From IMG/VR virus record IMGVR_UViG_3300017963_000402, positions 1 to 43,147 of that record: a stretch of DNA of 43,147 nt; one strand, written 5' to 3'. Source of the DNA: a virus. This document shows positions 1 to 9,372 of this stretch, piece by piece (position 1 is the stretch's first letter; each line of letters starts with the position of its first letter). Both the position numbers and the translations under genes were made by a program. The notes under the pieces were generated by a model. It saw only the letters and a program-made list of their open reading frames with translations, ran no database searches and had not been told where the DNA came from.

Positions 1-1416
1 GTCGCCTGAGAATGTGCCGTTGCCCACGTTGGCGGCACCGAACGATGAGCTTCCGCTCCGACAACGCCGGATCGTTGCGCTGCACTCCGCCGAGCCGTTG
101 TCGCAGTAGCCGAACGAACCCGAACCACCCGTCGAGCCGTTGTCGCAGTCGTCGAGGAAGCCGCCACACAACACGCTGTAACTGCCCGCGCCGTTGAAAC
201 TCGAACCGAACCCACTCGACGACACCTGACACCGCACGGCATATCCGGCGAACGTGGCGTTCCCTCCGCCCATCGTAGCGCCGAACGACCCGAGCCCCGC
301 GAAACAATCCTGCGCGTACCCAGTAAACGCGACGTCGACCTCGGTCCCCGTGTCCGAGTTGCCCGCGAAACTTCCCGCCTGTCCAACGCACCGGAAGAAC
401 GTCCCCGCCGTGTTGGTTTGCCAGATAAAGCCGGGGATATCCGCGACGCAATCTTGCCAGAACCCATCGATCCTTCCGACCGTGTCCGACTGAACGGCGA
501 CCGGATTCGGCGACGCGCCCGACGTGAAGACGAGCCCTTGATACCGCGACGCCGCGGCGTAAGAAGCCACGTTGATCATGAAGCACGTCGCGGACGGCGT
601 CCCCTGCTCGACGGTTATGTTCGAGAGGCGCACGTCTTCGACGGTTTGGTTCAGCACCGATGCGCCGATCCCCATGATATAGGCGCCGGTCTTGAACGTG
701 GAACCGCCAAAGGTGCGCGCGGCACCGGGGCAAAGTCCGTACAGATCGACATAGTCGGTGTCGAGGTTGAGGGTCGCACTTTCCAGATCATAGACCCCGT
801 AAGGGATCAAGACCTGTGCTCGGTTGTTCGCGCCCAGCGACTTGCCCGCGGGCGTGAGGAGCTTCGCCGCCGCGTATGCTTCGAGGAGCTTCACGCCGTT
901 CTCGGCGGCGTCCGCGCCATGCTCCACAACGATGACCGAGTCGTCGGGGAATGCCACGCCGCCCGCCCCGTCCGCGAACCGCGATTGAACGAACTTCACC
1001 TCTTGATTGTTGCCGTTATAGAGACCGAGGATCAGCGCGCCCGAGGGCGGCGTCGCCGACTCTTGAAGCGCGAGGGTCTCGTCTACCAAAGGCCATGATG
1101 ACGGGATCACGTAGAGCGAACGGATCTCGCTCGTCGAACCAAACGACAACGATCCGATCGGGATGTCGATCGCCTTGAGCCCGGTTCGGTGAGAGAACAC
1201 GTAAAATTTTTCGGACCATTGGAGGTCGTAGCCTCCGGCCCCGTCGTCGACCACTTCCACGTCGCCGCCGCCCGTGAAGATCAACGAGTTCTCCTCCCGG
1301 TTACGGAACGCTTGAAGATCGACCGAGTTGATCATCGCCTCGAATTTTGCATACCAGGGATCGTCGCCTGAACTCGGCCAGGGTATCCCAAGATAAGGAG
1401 TCGTGTTACCAGCCAT
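1..1416 (-). CDS. Tail fibre/spike protein, beta-helix-like, 5' part (runs off left end)
   Basis: An uninterrupted reading frame begins at ATG 1416 and stays open for 472 codons to base 1, so the C-terminus is missing. GGAGGG lies just upstream and the start is 2 nt after the stop of the preceding gene, which supports this start. The N-terminus reads MAGNTTPYLGIPWPSSGDDP, typical of the virion-attachment end of fibre proteins. From about residue 170 the sequence becomes Gly/Ser/Asn-rich with short beta-type repeats; around residues 220-330 it resembles parallel beta-helix rungs, and from about 365 onward there are repeated Cys-containing segments of the form xDCxxGxGSFGx (for example QDCFAGLGSFGA, RCRSGSSSFGA). 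I infer a receptor-binding fibre or spike at the end of the tail operon. The repeated Cys pattern is unusual. Family assignment is by pattern only; an enzymatic depolymerase role cannot be judged without the C-terminus. Confidence 0.7.
   Translation of the reverse strand, partial: MAGNTTPYLGIPWPSSGDDPWYAKFEAMINSVDLQAFRNREENSLIFTGGGDVEVVDDGAGGYDLQWSEKFYVFSHRTGLKAIDIPIGSLSFGSTSEIRSLYVIPSSWPLVDETLALQESATPPSGALILGLYNGNNQEVKFVQSRFADGAGGVAFPDDSVIVVEHGADAAENGVKLLEAYAAAKLLTPAGKSLGANNRAQVLIPYGVYDLESATLNLDTDYVDLYGLCPGAARTFGGSTFKTGAYIMGIGASVLNQTVEDVRLSNITVEQGTPSATCFMINVASYAAASRYQGLVFTSGASPNPVAVQSDTVGRIDGFWQDCVADIPGFIWQTNTAGTFFRCVGQAGSFAGNSDTGTEVDVAFTGYAQDCFAGLGSFGATMGGGNATFAGYAVRCQVSSSGFGSSFNGAGSYSVLCGGFLDDCDNGSTGGSGSFGYCDNGSAECSATIRRCRSGSSSFGAANVGNGTFSGD
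91..149. repeat. 17-bp direct repeat inside the fibre gene
   Basis: CGAGCCGTTGTCGCAGT occurs at 91-107 and again at 133-149, exactly 42 bp (14 codons) apart and in the same frame. It encodes the repeated CDNGS segment of the Cys-rich fibre. It looks like a recent in-frame duplication of a rung unit. Confidence 0.7.
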
Positions 1417-1418
1417 GA

Positions 1419-2546
1419 TCAACCCTCCTCGGAGATCAAGCGGAACGCTACCTCGTGATTTCCGAGGAGCCTCCGCACGGGGGCGAAAAAGTCTGTCCAC
1501 GTCCGCCGCTCGCTTGCGCTTACGGGTCGCGAGACATAGACCTCGCCGTCGATCAAAATTTGCATGAGCCAGTGAATATCGAGCGCGGTCGGCGCCGCCT
1601 GTAGTGCTGCGAGATCGGCTTGGTGTTGCGCGAGCCCGTGATAGGTGTTCGACAACCGCACGCTATCGATCGCCCCCCACAAGTCGGGGTCGGCGATCTG
1701 GATCGCCCCGTCGGGGTAGGGGTTGAACGGACCGACCCCGAACGCCGAGAACCCCACGTCGACCAACGCGCCATCGACGAACAGATCGAAAGCGTTCCCC
1801 ACGCCCGCCCACGATACCGTGAAGAAATGCCATCCCGAGCTTGCGGTGATAGTGAATGCGCCCGTGTTGCTCGACGAGGAGACCCCGAAAAATCCGTGAG
1901 TCACGGAGATCAACCACGAATGCGCGCCGGGACCGACGGCGCCCGAGAGCGCGATCTTCAACCCGCTCGCGAACGGCGAGTCGGTGAGCATGAAGATCAC
2001 GGGGTCGACACCCGACGATCCGACGTGAGAGTCGGCGTCGAAGTTGAGCAGGAAGTCGACCGAGTAGGCGGAGAGCGCCCCGCTCCAAACCTCGGGCTCG
2101 TTGCCCCCGTCGAGTTGACCAGCGAACGAGAGCGCGGGGATCTCGCGACACAAACCCGCCGCGGCGCCGAACGTCTCTCTCGCTTGGCGCAACGCGGGAA
2201 CCCCGGTCAAGTGGTGCGCGCCGGGGGCGTCGTCGAGGGCGCCGCGCGAGTTGCTGTTCATCGGGTAGTTGAGCAGGGTATCCGAGAGCGTCGGAAGTTG
2301 CGCGGGCTTGAGCACACCGGGATCGGCGGGCGCCCGAGTGTCGAACGTGGCGCCGACGAGATCGACATCTTCGAGGTTGACCGTTTGCTTGATCTCGGTG
2401 AAGTCGCCGCCCGTGATCAACGCGCGCTCGATCAGCGCCTCCGCCCCGAGCGCGAACACGAACGACCCGTCGGGAGCGGTGAAGGTCGAGGGCTCGATCC
2501 TCCCGCTCTTCGTGGCTCGGTAGTGGTCGAAATCTGTCGCGCTCAT
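1419..2546 (-). CDS. Tail-associated protein with LamG/concanavalin-like domain
   Basis: 375 residues from ATG 2546, with a purine-rich GAGAGGG ribosome site; a one-base variant of the dispersed 10-mer overlaps the start. Residues about 155-310 form a beta-sandwich of the LamG/concanavalin A-like type: hydrophobic strands ending in the typical FDLFVDGALV and AIDSVRLSNTYHG patterns. The N-terminal 130 residues carry a fibre-like region (LVGATFDTRAPADPGVLKPAQLP). It lies directly upstream of the terminal fibre with a 2-nt gap, so it is probably a baseplate-to-fibre connector or a carbohydrate-binding accessory. The C-terminus (PVSASERRTWTDFFAPVRRLLGN) is polar and unassigned. Specific ligand unknown. 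Confidence 0.6.
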   Translation of the reverse strand: MSATDFDHYRATKSGRIEPSTFTAPDGSFVFALGAEALIERALITGGDFTEIKQTVNLEDVDLVGATFDTRAPADPGVLKPAQLPTLSDTLLNYPMNSNSRGALDDAPGAHHLTGVPALRQARETFGAAAGLCREIPALSFAGQLDGGNEPEVWSGALSAYSVDFLLNFDADSHVGSSGVDPVIFMLTDSPFASGLKIALSGAVGPGAHSWLISVTHGFFGVSSSSNTGAFTITASSGWHFFTVSWAGVGNAFDLFVDGALVDVGFSAFGVGPFNPYPDGAIQIADPDLWGAIDSVRLSNTYHGLAQHQADLAALQAAPTALDIHWLMQILIDGEVYVSRPVSASERRTWTDFFAPVRRLLGNHEVAFRLISEEG

Positions 2547-2560
2547 ACGGGTCGCCCTCT

Positions 2561-3286
2561 CTACGTTGCCGCGAAGATCTCGACGTGGTCGACCGCGGCT
2601 CTACGGTTGATCGCCTCTTGCACCGTGAACGCGAAGCCGCCGCGCCCCGCGAGGAGCGGCGCGCTCCCCGAGTTGATCGCGAGATCGTCGTCGACGAAAT
2701 CGGTCATCCCGGTCACGGGTTGCCAGTTGGGATTTTCCACATCGACCGCTCCGCCTATCACCGAGCGGAACACCTTCAAGAGCACGTCGCCGTTCGGCTC
2801 GACAAGCGCGTCAAGGCGAAGGTGGAACCATAGATCGTCGGCGATCGTGAATTGCTCGGAGGAACGACGGAGCCACGTCGAGCCTTCCTCGTCGGTCGCC
2901 GGGAGCCCGCTCACGATCGAGCCCTTGCGAAGCACGATTCGGAACGGGTCGGCGTTCTCTAACCCGAGGAGATACGCTTCGTCGTTGACGCTAGGCGGTC
3001 CCCCTTGCGCGCAGAAAAAGAGAAGCGGGGTGAACCCCGTATTCGCGATCGACGAGAGGCGCTTGATCGCTCCGCGTATGGAGCCGCCGCCCGCCGTCGG
3101 ATCGAAGCCGGAAAGGATACAGAACTTCCCGACCGCCCCGGTCGCGTCGCCGGTGATCGAGTTGAACCCGTATGTGAACGAGCCGCCGCCCGCGGGGGGC
3201 GTGATCGTTCCGCTGTTCGCGATCCCTCTCCGAACGTCCGCCGTCGTCAAGGCGCCGTCGAGATCTTGCCAATCTGCTAGACCCAT
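2561..3286 (-). CDS. Tail-associated beta-sandwich protein, function unknown
   Basis: 241 residues from ATG 3286 with a good GGGAGG site 6-7 nt upstream. The N-terminus is MGLADWQDLDGALTTADVRR. The body alternates short strands with Gly turns and contains DLWFHLRLDALVEPNGDVLLKVF, the strand pattern seen in LamG-like folds, followed by a loop-rich C-terminus ending AVDHVEIFAAT. It sits between the 1112-residue adaptor-like protein and the LamG protein, with 12-14 nt gaps, so it is part of the distal tail/fibre cluster. I do not recognise a named family beyond the fold suggestion. Confidence 0.5.
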   Translation of the reverse strand: MGLADWQDLDGALTTADVRRGIANSGTITPPAGGGSFTYGFNSITGDATGAVGKFCILSGFDPTAGGGSIRGAIKRLSSIANTGFTPLLFFCAQGGPPSVNDEAYLLGLENADPFRIVLRKGSIVSGLPATDEEGSTWLRRSSEQFTIADDLWFHLRLDALVEPNGDVLLKVFRSVIGGAVDVENPNWQPVTGMTDFVDDDLAINSGSAPLLAGRGGFAFTVQEAINRRAAVDHVEIFAAT

Positions 3287-3298
3287 CTGATCCTCCCT

Positions 3299-6200
3299 TT
3301 AGAACACCTCACCGAGCCACTTATCTTCCGTGAAGGTCTCCGCCAAACGGTAACCGGGCGCCGGGGGCGCTGGCGCGTCGTTTGGCGGAACGTGATCGAA
3401 CTCCGCGGTTGTGGTCGAGTAGTCTGTCAATTCATCCTTCCAAACCGCCGACGCGTCGTTCGTCCACCCCTTCAACGTCACGCGGTCGACGTAAGTGCCC
3501 GACCCGATCGACGTGTCGAACTCCGCGGCCCCCCAATTGTACGGCAACGCGAAGAGACCCGAAACCGGATCGTTGACCACTTCATAGATCACGAGCCCCC
3601 ATTGTTCCGCAAGATAATACGATCCGCTCGGATCATACGGTCCGGTCGATCCACTATCCCAGGCGTCCGCGGGGATCTTCAACTCCGAGCGCGACCCGTT
3701 AGGACCAATGCCGATCAGCCCGAGGGTTTCTCGGGCGTCCTGATCGAAGTAGAGCCGATCGGATCTCGGGGTGGACAGGATAGCGAACTCGGAGATCGAC
3801 GACGTGGAACCGTCCCATCCTAACCAGATCCCTTCCTGCTCGCCGTCCTCGCTCTCCCATGTACCGAACGTCAACCCCGAGGTGTCGCCGCTTAGAGCGG
3901 CGACCAGGGCGCTTTGAAGCTCGGCGACGAGGGCGCTCGCGCTGGCGTAGCTCCCCGCCGTGATCGGCAACTCAAGGACACGGAACCCGGCGACCGGCGC
4001 GATCGTCCCCCATCCCAGGGTTAGGCGGTTACGGGTCGCGCCCACCCCGAGCGGGAAGGTCAACGCGCTCGAATAGAGCCGACCGTCGCCAGCGGTGCCG
4101 GGGGTCAAGGCGTCCGCGGTGTAGGGGGTGGTCAACATCGGGAGAACGTCGTTCTCCCACCCCTCGACGAACCCTTCGAACGCGCGCGTCCAATCGTGCG
4201 ACCACGGGGCGCCCTGGTCTACCGAGGAAGTGAATCCCCCCGGCGTATACGTGAACGCCTCTCGCCACGGTTCGCCGATCCAATTCGGAGGAACGTGGAA
4301 CTCGTCGCCCCAAACCTCGAACCCCTCGAAGGTCTCCGAGCCGCCCGTGAACTCTCCCGTCGTGACGTTCGAGAAGTCAGTGAGAAGCTCAGACCATCCG
4401 ACGTCGTTCGCACCTTGCGAGGTCGTAGCGTCCGTGAAGCCGAGCACGACCGCCGCCGCTTGTGCGATATCGACCGAAAGCGTCGAGCCCTCTCCGTCGC
4501 TTGAGGAGCGCACCGCGACGAACTCGCCGAGCCACGGGAACGCGTCCCCGCCCTCGATCAAATCGTTCAGCGCCGCGCACACCTCCGCCGCGGTAGCGTT
4601 CGCGGGATCTTCAAACGTCGCGACCGCGGGATCGATCGTGACAAGCTGGCCCACGCCGTCGATCGTTACGCCGAACGCCTTCGCGGAGGAAAAGTCGAAC
4701 GGCTCCGCGTTGGAGCCTATCTTGATCGCGCGTGTCCCGAGGTGATCCCAATCTTCCCACGGGGCGCGCAAGCGCTCAACGTAGGCGGTGAACTCCGCCC
4801 ATGCCGCCGCCACTTGTTGAGAGATCCACTCCCACGCCTCCGCCTCCCCCACGCGCCCGCTGGTCGCCTCAATCTCGAAGCTCGGGTTCTCGAAGGGGGT
4901 CGGGATTTCCTCGGGAGAGAACGCCGCTCCGAGCGCCTCGTCGGTCATTGGCTCTTGATAGATCACCGCGCCGCCGAACGTGCCCCGGTAGCCTTGCCGC
5001 ATCGGGAAATATGCGGCGTGAGTCGCGGGCCCGAATGAGATCGCGTCGGTTGCGTTTCGGGCGATCTCCGCGTCGTCAACCTTGAGGGTCGCGAGGGTCA
5101 CGCCGTCGACAACGACCCGTAAGGTCCGATCGTCGAAGCCAGCCGCGGCGCCCTCGTCGCCTGTCCAAGCGATCCCGAGTTCGAGTTGCTTCCCGTCGTA
5201 ATCGCCGGGGGCGAACGGGGCCCTCGCCTCGACGAAGCTCGCCGAGCCTAGCGAATAGATCGTCGCGACTAGCTCCTCGGTCTTCGCATCCCAGTAGAGC
5301 GCGAAGCCGTTGTCGACTTGCGGATCGCCGACGAGGAACGTCCCCCCCATCGTTATCAGTTGGCAATACTGAAAACCGAAAGCGAGCCCCTGGAAATAGA
5401 ACAGATCTTGAAGCCCGAACCTCCCGACTATCGCGAAGGGTTCCCCGATCCCCTTCCATGCTCCGTCTGCTCGGAGCAAAGGTCGGGGAGAGATCGTCGT
5501 GTTCTCGATCAGCACGGTCGACCCCGAGGGAACGGAAGAAACAACGGACCACTCGTCGACCTCGACGACCGAGTTCCACGCCACGTCAACGACCCGTAAG
5601 GACACCGGCGCTCCGAAGTTGGAGCCGATCGGGACGTGGATCAGATCCGCCGCGGGGAAGAACAGATCGCCATCTTCCCCAAGGTCGCCGTCGTATGCTT
5701 GGCGGTTACGGGTCGCCAGCCGGTTTATGATCCACGGCTCGAAGCGATCGACCTCGACCTCGTTGAACCAATGAACGAGCACGTCCGCCCCACTACCGAA
5801 GACCTCGGTCGCGCCAGCGAAGAGCCTCGCGACCATCCCCGCTTGTTGCCAGTTTGAACCGATCGGGGCGGGCAACGTTTGGAAGATCGTCGTCAAGTCG
5901 ATCGGGCCCACCGAGGAGATCGCGATCCATGTCGAGCCGTTGTGATACTGCGCGGTCACCGTCGCCGCCGTCGGCGTCCCACTGAACACGAGGCGCGCTT
6001 CACCGCTCGTCACGCCATCCCACGGGATCGACACATGCGCCGCCGCGGGGAGCCCCGCCCAACCATTCGGATCGTCGACGCTCGCGAAGTGATACTTCCA
6101 GAACCCGAGGTCGCTCGCCGCCTTGCCGTGGAGCGCCGCCCACTCTCTCGCCGCCGCTTGATTGAACGGGGAGACCAGCGCCGCGAACGCGCCGTCGTAA

Positions 6201-6637
6201 GAGCCGCGAGCTTGCGCCAAGAACCGGATATCGGCGTCGCCCCACTTCACGCGCAAGGTTGGATCGAAGCCGAGCGATTGACCGCCGATCCACCCGCGGA
6301 GGTACGGACCCCACGCGCGCGATATGTAAAACTCGTTGAACGAGTCGCCTCGCATGATCGGTGTGAGCGGCTCTCCGCCTAAATAGGTTGACGTCTCGGG
6401 CATCTCCCCCGACGCCTCGACGCCGTTCCCTTCCTCTACGCCCGCGCCGTCCTCGAAGCGGTTGAGGTTCAGATATTGAACGGCTTGGCTATTGTAGGGG
6501 AAGACGATCCCCTCGATTCCGACGGCGCGCTCGAACTTGTCCAGATCGGACGCGTCGAGAACGAGAGAGGGATCACCGGGATTCACAACGAGGTCGGCGT
6601 TGTCCTCGGGTAACCACCAATGCGTCGGATAGCTCAC
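3299..6637 (-). CDS. Large multidomain tail protein (fibre adaptor-like)
   Basis: 1112 residues from GTG 6637 with GGAAGGGG upstream. Visible segments in order: an N-terminal unit (1-150) starting SYPTHWWLPEDNADLVV; a mixed region with a tail-type repeat around 195-345; a LamG-like beta-sandwich (about 390-560, ending FGGAVIYQEPMTDEAL); an FENPSFE linker (582-588) of the kind that joins modules in phage tail proteins; a beta module resembling flagellin/hook IN motifs (about 652-745); a W-rich segment with EPWREAFTYTPGGF; a second IN-like module (about 885-985); and a C-terminal W/F-rich tail. WAEFTAYVERLRAPWEDW and WTRAFEGFVEGWENDV look like related repeats. It follows the baseplate J protein, so it probably links the baseplate wedge to fibres. 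Three copies of the dispersed 10-mer lie inside it. Function is inferred from position and modules. Confidence 0.6.
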   Translation of the reverse strand: MSYPTHWWLPEDNADLVVNPGDPSLVLDASDLDKFERAVGIEGIVFPYNSQAVQYLNLNRFEDGAGVEEGNGVEASGEMPETSTYLGGEPLTPIMRGDSFNEFYISRAWGPYLRGWIGGQSLGFDPTLRVKWGDADIRFLAQARGSYDGAFAALVSPFNQAAAREWAALHGKAASDLGFWKYHFASVDDPNGWAGLPAAAHVSIPWDGVTSGEARLVFSGTPTAATVTAQYHNGSTWIAISSVGPIDLTTIFQTLPAPIGSNWQQAGMVARLFAGATEVFGSGADVLVHWFNEVEVDRFEPWIINRLATRNRQAYDGDLGEDGDLFFPAADLIHVPIGSNFGAPVSLRVVDVAWNSVVEVDEWSVVSSVPSGSTVLIENTTISPRPLLRADGAWKGIGEPFAIVGRFGLQDLFYFQGLAFGFQYCQLITMGGTFLVGDPQVDNGFALYWDAKTEELVATIYSLGSASFVEARAPFAPGDYDGKQLELGIAWTGDEGAAAGFDDRTLRVVVDGVTLATLKVDDAEIARNATDAISFGPATHAAYFPMRQGYRGTFGGAVIYQEPMTDEALGAAFSPEEIPTPFENPSFEIEATSGRVGEAEAWEWISQQVAAAWAEFTAYVERLRAPWEDWDHLGTRAIKIGSNAEPFDFSSAKAFGVTIDGVGQLVTIDPAVATFEDPANATAAEVCAALNDLIEGGDAFPWLGEFVAVRSSSDGEGSTLSVDIAQAAAVVLGFTDATTSQGANDVGWSELLTDFSNVTTGEFTGGSETFEGFEVWGDEFHVPPNWIGEPWREAFTYTPGGFTSSVDQGAPWSHDWTRAFEGFVEGWENDVLPMLTTPYTADALTPGTAGDGRLYSSALTFPLGVGATRNRLTLGWGTIAPVAGFRVLELPITAGSYASASALVAELQSALVAALSGDTSGLTFGTWESEDGEQEGIWLGWDGSTSSISEFAILSTPRSDRLYFDQDARETLGLIGIGPNGSRSELKIPADAWDSGSTGPYDPSGSYYLAEQWGLVIYEVVNDPVSGLFALPYNWGAAEFDTSIGSGTYVDRVTLKGWTNDASAVWKDELTDYSTTTAEFDHVPPNDAPAPPAPGYRLAETFTEDKWLGEVF

Positions 6638-6649
6638 GCTCGCCCCTTC

Positions 6650-8185
6650 CTAGATCTGCGTCGACGTTGCACCGTTGATCAAGACCACCGTCCCGAGCCG
6701 CGGGAATTGGTGATTCGAGATCGGCACGTCGTCAGAAACGCCGTTGAGTAAGAAATCGTCGGGACCGGCTCCGATCTTTCGAACACCGGGAACGTCGCGA
6801 ACCACGTTGAAGATGTCCGACCACGAAATCTCCCCCGCGGGGTTGCCGTCCGCGTCCTTGTAGTTGTAGCCGAAGTCGACGTTCGCGTTCGCGGTCCCGT
6901 CGTCTTCGAGCGGCTCGAACCAATCGACGAGCGCCGCTTGAATCGCCGCCTTGACAGCGGTCGCCGAGTAACCTTCGCGGAGCCAGATCGTCGCCCGAAC
7001 GTCAACGTCGAGATACGCGGGATCGAGAACCTCGACTTGAAACGTGATCGTGTTCGGATAGGTCTCGGTAACCATCGCCAGAACCGACGCCTTGAGAGCC
7101 GCGCTCGGCGTGCTCCCGCTCGACGGTATCACGTAGAGCCGCCCGTGATTCTCGCTGATCCCCGTGTCCTCGTTCGACGAGAGCATGAGCGCGCGACCTA
7201 CGCCGGGAACGCGTAGAGCGTTGATCTCGTAGTCCTCGCGGGCGACCGTGCGGTTCAACACGCGGAGTGATTGCGGCGCCAACGAGCGAGCCGCCTCGAC
7301 GGTCTCCCTCTCCGCTCCCCCCGCCGCCGCCGCCGCGTTCGTGCTTCGCAGATAAGCGGGATTCCCGAGCGAGTCGGAGAACGTACCGACGAGCTTGACG
7401 AGAGACGCCGCGTCGACGTTGCCTTCGAGCCCTCCGCCCGTCTTATAGTCGGCGGTTATGGTGTCCCCGTCGGGCGGGATCTTCCCGTTCGTGCCGTCGC
7501 CGAAGCCGATCGTCGCGTGATCGTTCTGGTCAACCGAGACCGTGAAGTGGAGATCGTTCGGACCGCTTTCGAGGAAGTTGTCGACCTCCGTCCACCCCGT
7601 CGGGTAGCTGGTCGTCGAGATCTCGATCGACCCGTCGAGGTACGGGGAGAACGGGAGGAACTTCTCTTGATCGGCGAGACCATCCGACGTGAAGACCGTT
7701 TGCTTTGTGAGAGAGTGCTCCCATTGCACATCGACCGTGAGGCTCCCCGCGGGAATCACGGGATCGCCCGAGCCGTCCCACCCTATGATCTCGCCCTTGA
7801 TCGGATCGGTGACTTCGAGGGTTTGAATCACTGAGCCGAGAGGGACCGGCACGTCGCCCGCGAGCGGTCCGTTCGCAAGCGTGATCGTGCAATCGGCGGT
7901 CGCGGCGCTGGCGCCGCTCAACTCGTAGCCGATCAGCTTGGCAAGCGCGATCGCGTTGCGCCTGAGTTGCACGAAACCCCATCGGCCCTCGGGCGCTTGG
8001 TTGTCTTGGTAGTAGATCAACACGTCGAGGACGAACGCAAACATTTCGAGGATCACGTTCCCGAAATTGGCGATCTCGAAATCGGTCCACTCGGGGAAAA
8101 CGCTCTTCGCTAAATCGATCAAGCGCGAGCGCATCGCGTCGAAGTCCTTGTCGGTGTAGTCGTAATTTTCGGGAAGGATCGACAC
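6650..8185 (-). CDS. Baseplate J-like wedge protein
   Basis: 511 residues from GTG 8185, preceded by GGAGGTAACA. The N-terminus (LPENYDYTDKDFDAMRSRLI, then FPEWTDFEIANFGNVILEMF) is the signature of the baseplate J family (Mu gp47, P2 gpJ). The middle holds the loading beta-domain (DLHFTVSVDQNDHATIGFGDG near residues 215-240) and the C-terminal half contains the family's NRTVAREDYEINALRVPGVGR and the PxYxDVDVRATIWL-type segment. Length is normal or slightly long for the family. It forms the wedge around the hub, and lies 2 nt after the gp25-like gene as in other myophage operons. Confidence 0.9.
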   Translation of the reverse strand: MSILPENYDYTDKDFDAMRSRLIDLAKSVFPEWTDFEIANFGNVILEMFAFVLDVLIYYQDNQAPEGRWGFVQLRRNAIALAKLIGYELSGASAATADCTITLANGPLAGDVPVPLGSVIQTLEVTDPIKGEIIGWDGSGDPVIPAGSLTVDVQWEHSLTKQTVFTSDGLADQEKFLPFSPYLDGSIEISTTSYPTGWTEVDNFLESGPNDLHFTVSVDQNDHATIGFGDGTNGKIPPDGDTITADYKTGGGLEGNVDAASLVKLVGTFSDSLGNPAYLRSTNAAAAAGGAERETVEAARSLAPQSLRVLNRTVAREDYEINALRVPGVGRALMLSSNEDTGISENHGRLYVIPSSGSTPSAALKASVLAMVTETYPNTITFQVEVLDPAYLDVDVRATIWLREGYSATAVKAAIQAALVDWFEPLEDDGTANANVDFGYNYKDADGNPAGEISWSDIFNVVRDVPGVRKIGAGPDDFLLNGVSDDVPISNHQFPRLGTVVLINGATSTQI

Positions 8186-8187
8186 TG

Positions 8188-8586
8188 TTACCTCCGCACT
8201 TCGATGACCGCTTCGTTCGTGCGATCTGAATTATAACCTAACGGCGTGTAGGAAACGAACACTCGAAGCGCAGTATCCGAAACCTCAACGCGGGCGCGGG
8301 TCACACGAACCCGAGTCTCGAAGCGAGAGATCACTTCGGCGGTCATTTGGAGGGCGAGCCCCTGGATCGTCGAGTTGTGGATCTTCCGGTGCTTCAAGTT
8401 GATCAAGCGCGTTCCCACCTCGTCACGCCACGGAAGCTCGCCGCGCTGATCCGCCGTCGGTCCGATTATGCCGATTAGCTCGGCAAGATCCGAGCGGAGC
8501 AACTGGTCGCCGGTCGTGTTGGCGAAGTCGCCCTTGCCGTCCCTTTGAAACGGGGTGATCAATCCTCGACCGAAATCAAGAGCCAT
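8188..8586 (-). CDS. Baseplate wedge protein, gp25/GpW-like lysozyme-fold family
   Basis: 132 residues from ATG 8586 with GAGGTG upstream. The sequence has the conserved core of the T4 gp25/P2 gpW family: RDGKGDFANTTGDQLLRSDL, a helix with ELPWRDEVGTRL near residues 48-60, HRKIHNSTIQGLALQMTAE, and a C-terminal beta hairpin (RVEVSDTALRVFVSYTPL). In contractile tails this small protein connects the wedge to the first sheath ring. Its place between the spike/hub genes and baseplate J matches that role. Confidence 0.88.
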   Translation of the reverse strand: MALDFGRGLITPFQRDGKGDFANTTGDQLLRSDLAELIGIIGPTADQRGELPWRDEVGTRLINLKHRKIHNSTIQGLALQMTAEVISRFETRVRVTRARVEVSDTALRVFVSYTPLGYNSDRTNEAVIEVRR

Positions 8587-8589
8587 CGC

Positions 8590-9369
8590 TTAACACCTCT
8601 GCTTTCCAAGCGCGAGCGTGAGTTCGAGCACGGGATCAATGATCGCGTCCGCAATTTCTCGAAGCACTTGCGCCAGCGTGAGAATGATCTCGATTATCGC
8701 GTCGAGCCCCTCCGCGAGATTGTCCGAGACGAGTTGACCGAAACACGGGATTTCCTCGCCGCCAATTAGACCAATGAAGATATTGAGGAGCAAGATGATC
8801 CGACCGATTCCCTTGAGCGCCTCCGCCGTCGAGAGAACCCCGTCGTCGACGGTGCGCTGAGAGCACGCGAGGATCGCGTTCAGCGAAACGTCGTTGAGGT
8901 CCGCGGCGCGGTCGATCAGATCGGCGATCCTCTGAACCTGCGATTGAATATAGAGCAAGTCGGCGGCGATCCCTTCGAGTAGTTGCGCGAACGCTTCAAG
9001 CGTTTTCTTGATCATGCGCGGGATCGAGAGTTGCGGGATCATGGCGAGGAGCTTGTCGAGGATCTCGGCGAGGTTCGGAATGCACTCTATGATCTTGGTC
9101 GGGTCGAGTTCCGTGATTGCGTCGACGCCGCCCTCGACACACTTGAAGATCGCCAGCGCGAAATCAATGATATCGAAGATCGGTTTCAGCGGCGCCAGCG
9201 CGGGCCCGATCTGCGAAAAGAATTGAAGCGGAACGTCGGCGGCGTGCGGGATCTTTTCGATACCATCCCAAATGTGCGAGAGGCAAAAGCCACCGGGAAA
9301 ACAGATCTCGTCAATCGAGGGTATCTCGGGAAGAGCGAGGCACGGGATGTCGTCGGGAGACCAAACCAT
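8590..9369 (-). CDS. Cys-rich helical hub-proximal protein, function unknown
   Basis: 259 residues from ATG 9369 (AGGGTTG upstream). It is unusually hydrophobic and helical: repeated Ile/Leu/Ala heptads such as PIFDIIDFALAIFKCVEGGV, KGIGRIILLLNIFIGLIGGE and LDAIIEIILTLAQVLREIAD. It carries eight cysteines, including a CFPGGFC pair near the N-terminus and a terminal Cys. There is no signal peptide. It lies between the gpV-like spike and gp25-like wedge, where many phages have no gene or a small spike-tip (PAAR-type) gene, but I see no PAAR motif. A membrane-interacting or hub-plug role is possible. I do not recognise the family. Confidence 0.55.
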   Translation of the reverse strand: MVWSPDDIPCLALPEIPSIDEICFPGGFCLSHIWDGIEKIPHAADVPLQFFSQIGPALAPLKPIFDIIDFALAIFKCVEGGVDAITELDPTKIIECIPNLAEILDKLLAMIPQLSIPRMIKKTLEAFAQLLEGIAADLLYIQSQVQRIADLIDRAADLNDVSLNAILACSQRTVDDGVLSTAEALKGIGRIILLLNIFIGLIGGEEIPCFGQLVSDNLAEGLDAIIEIILTLAQVLREIADAIIDPVLELTLALGKQRC

Positions 9370-9372
9370 TTT

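Noticed and set aside
1620-3290. 556-codon open frame on the plus strand
   Set aside because: It is antisense to two well-supported minus-strand genes, is Arg/Gly/Glu-rich as GC-rich shadow frames are, and has no ribosome site or recognisable motif.
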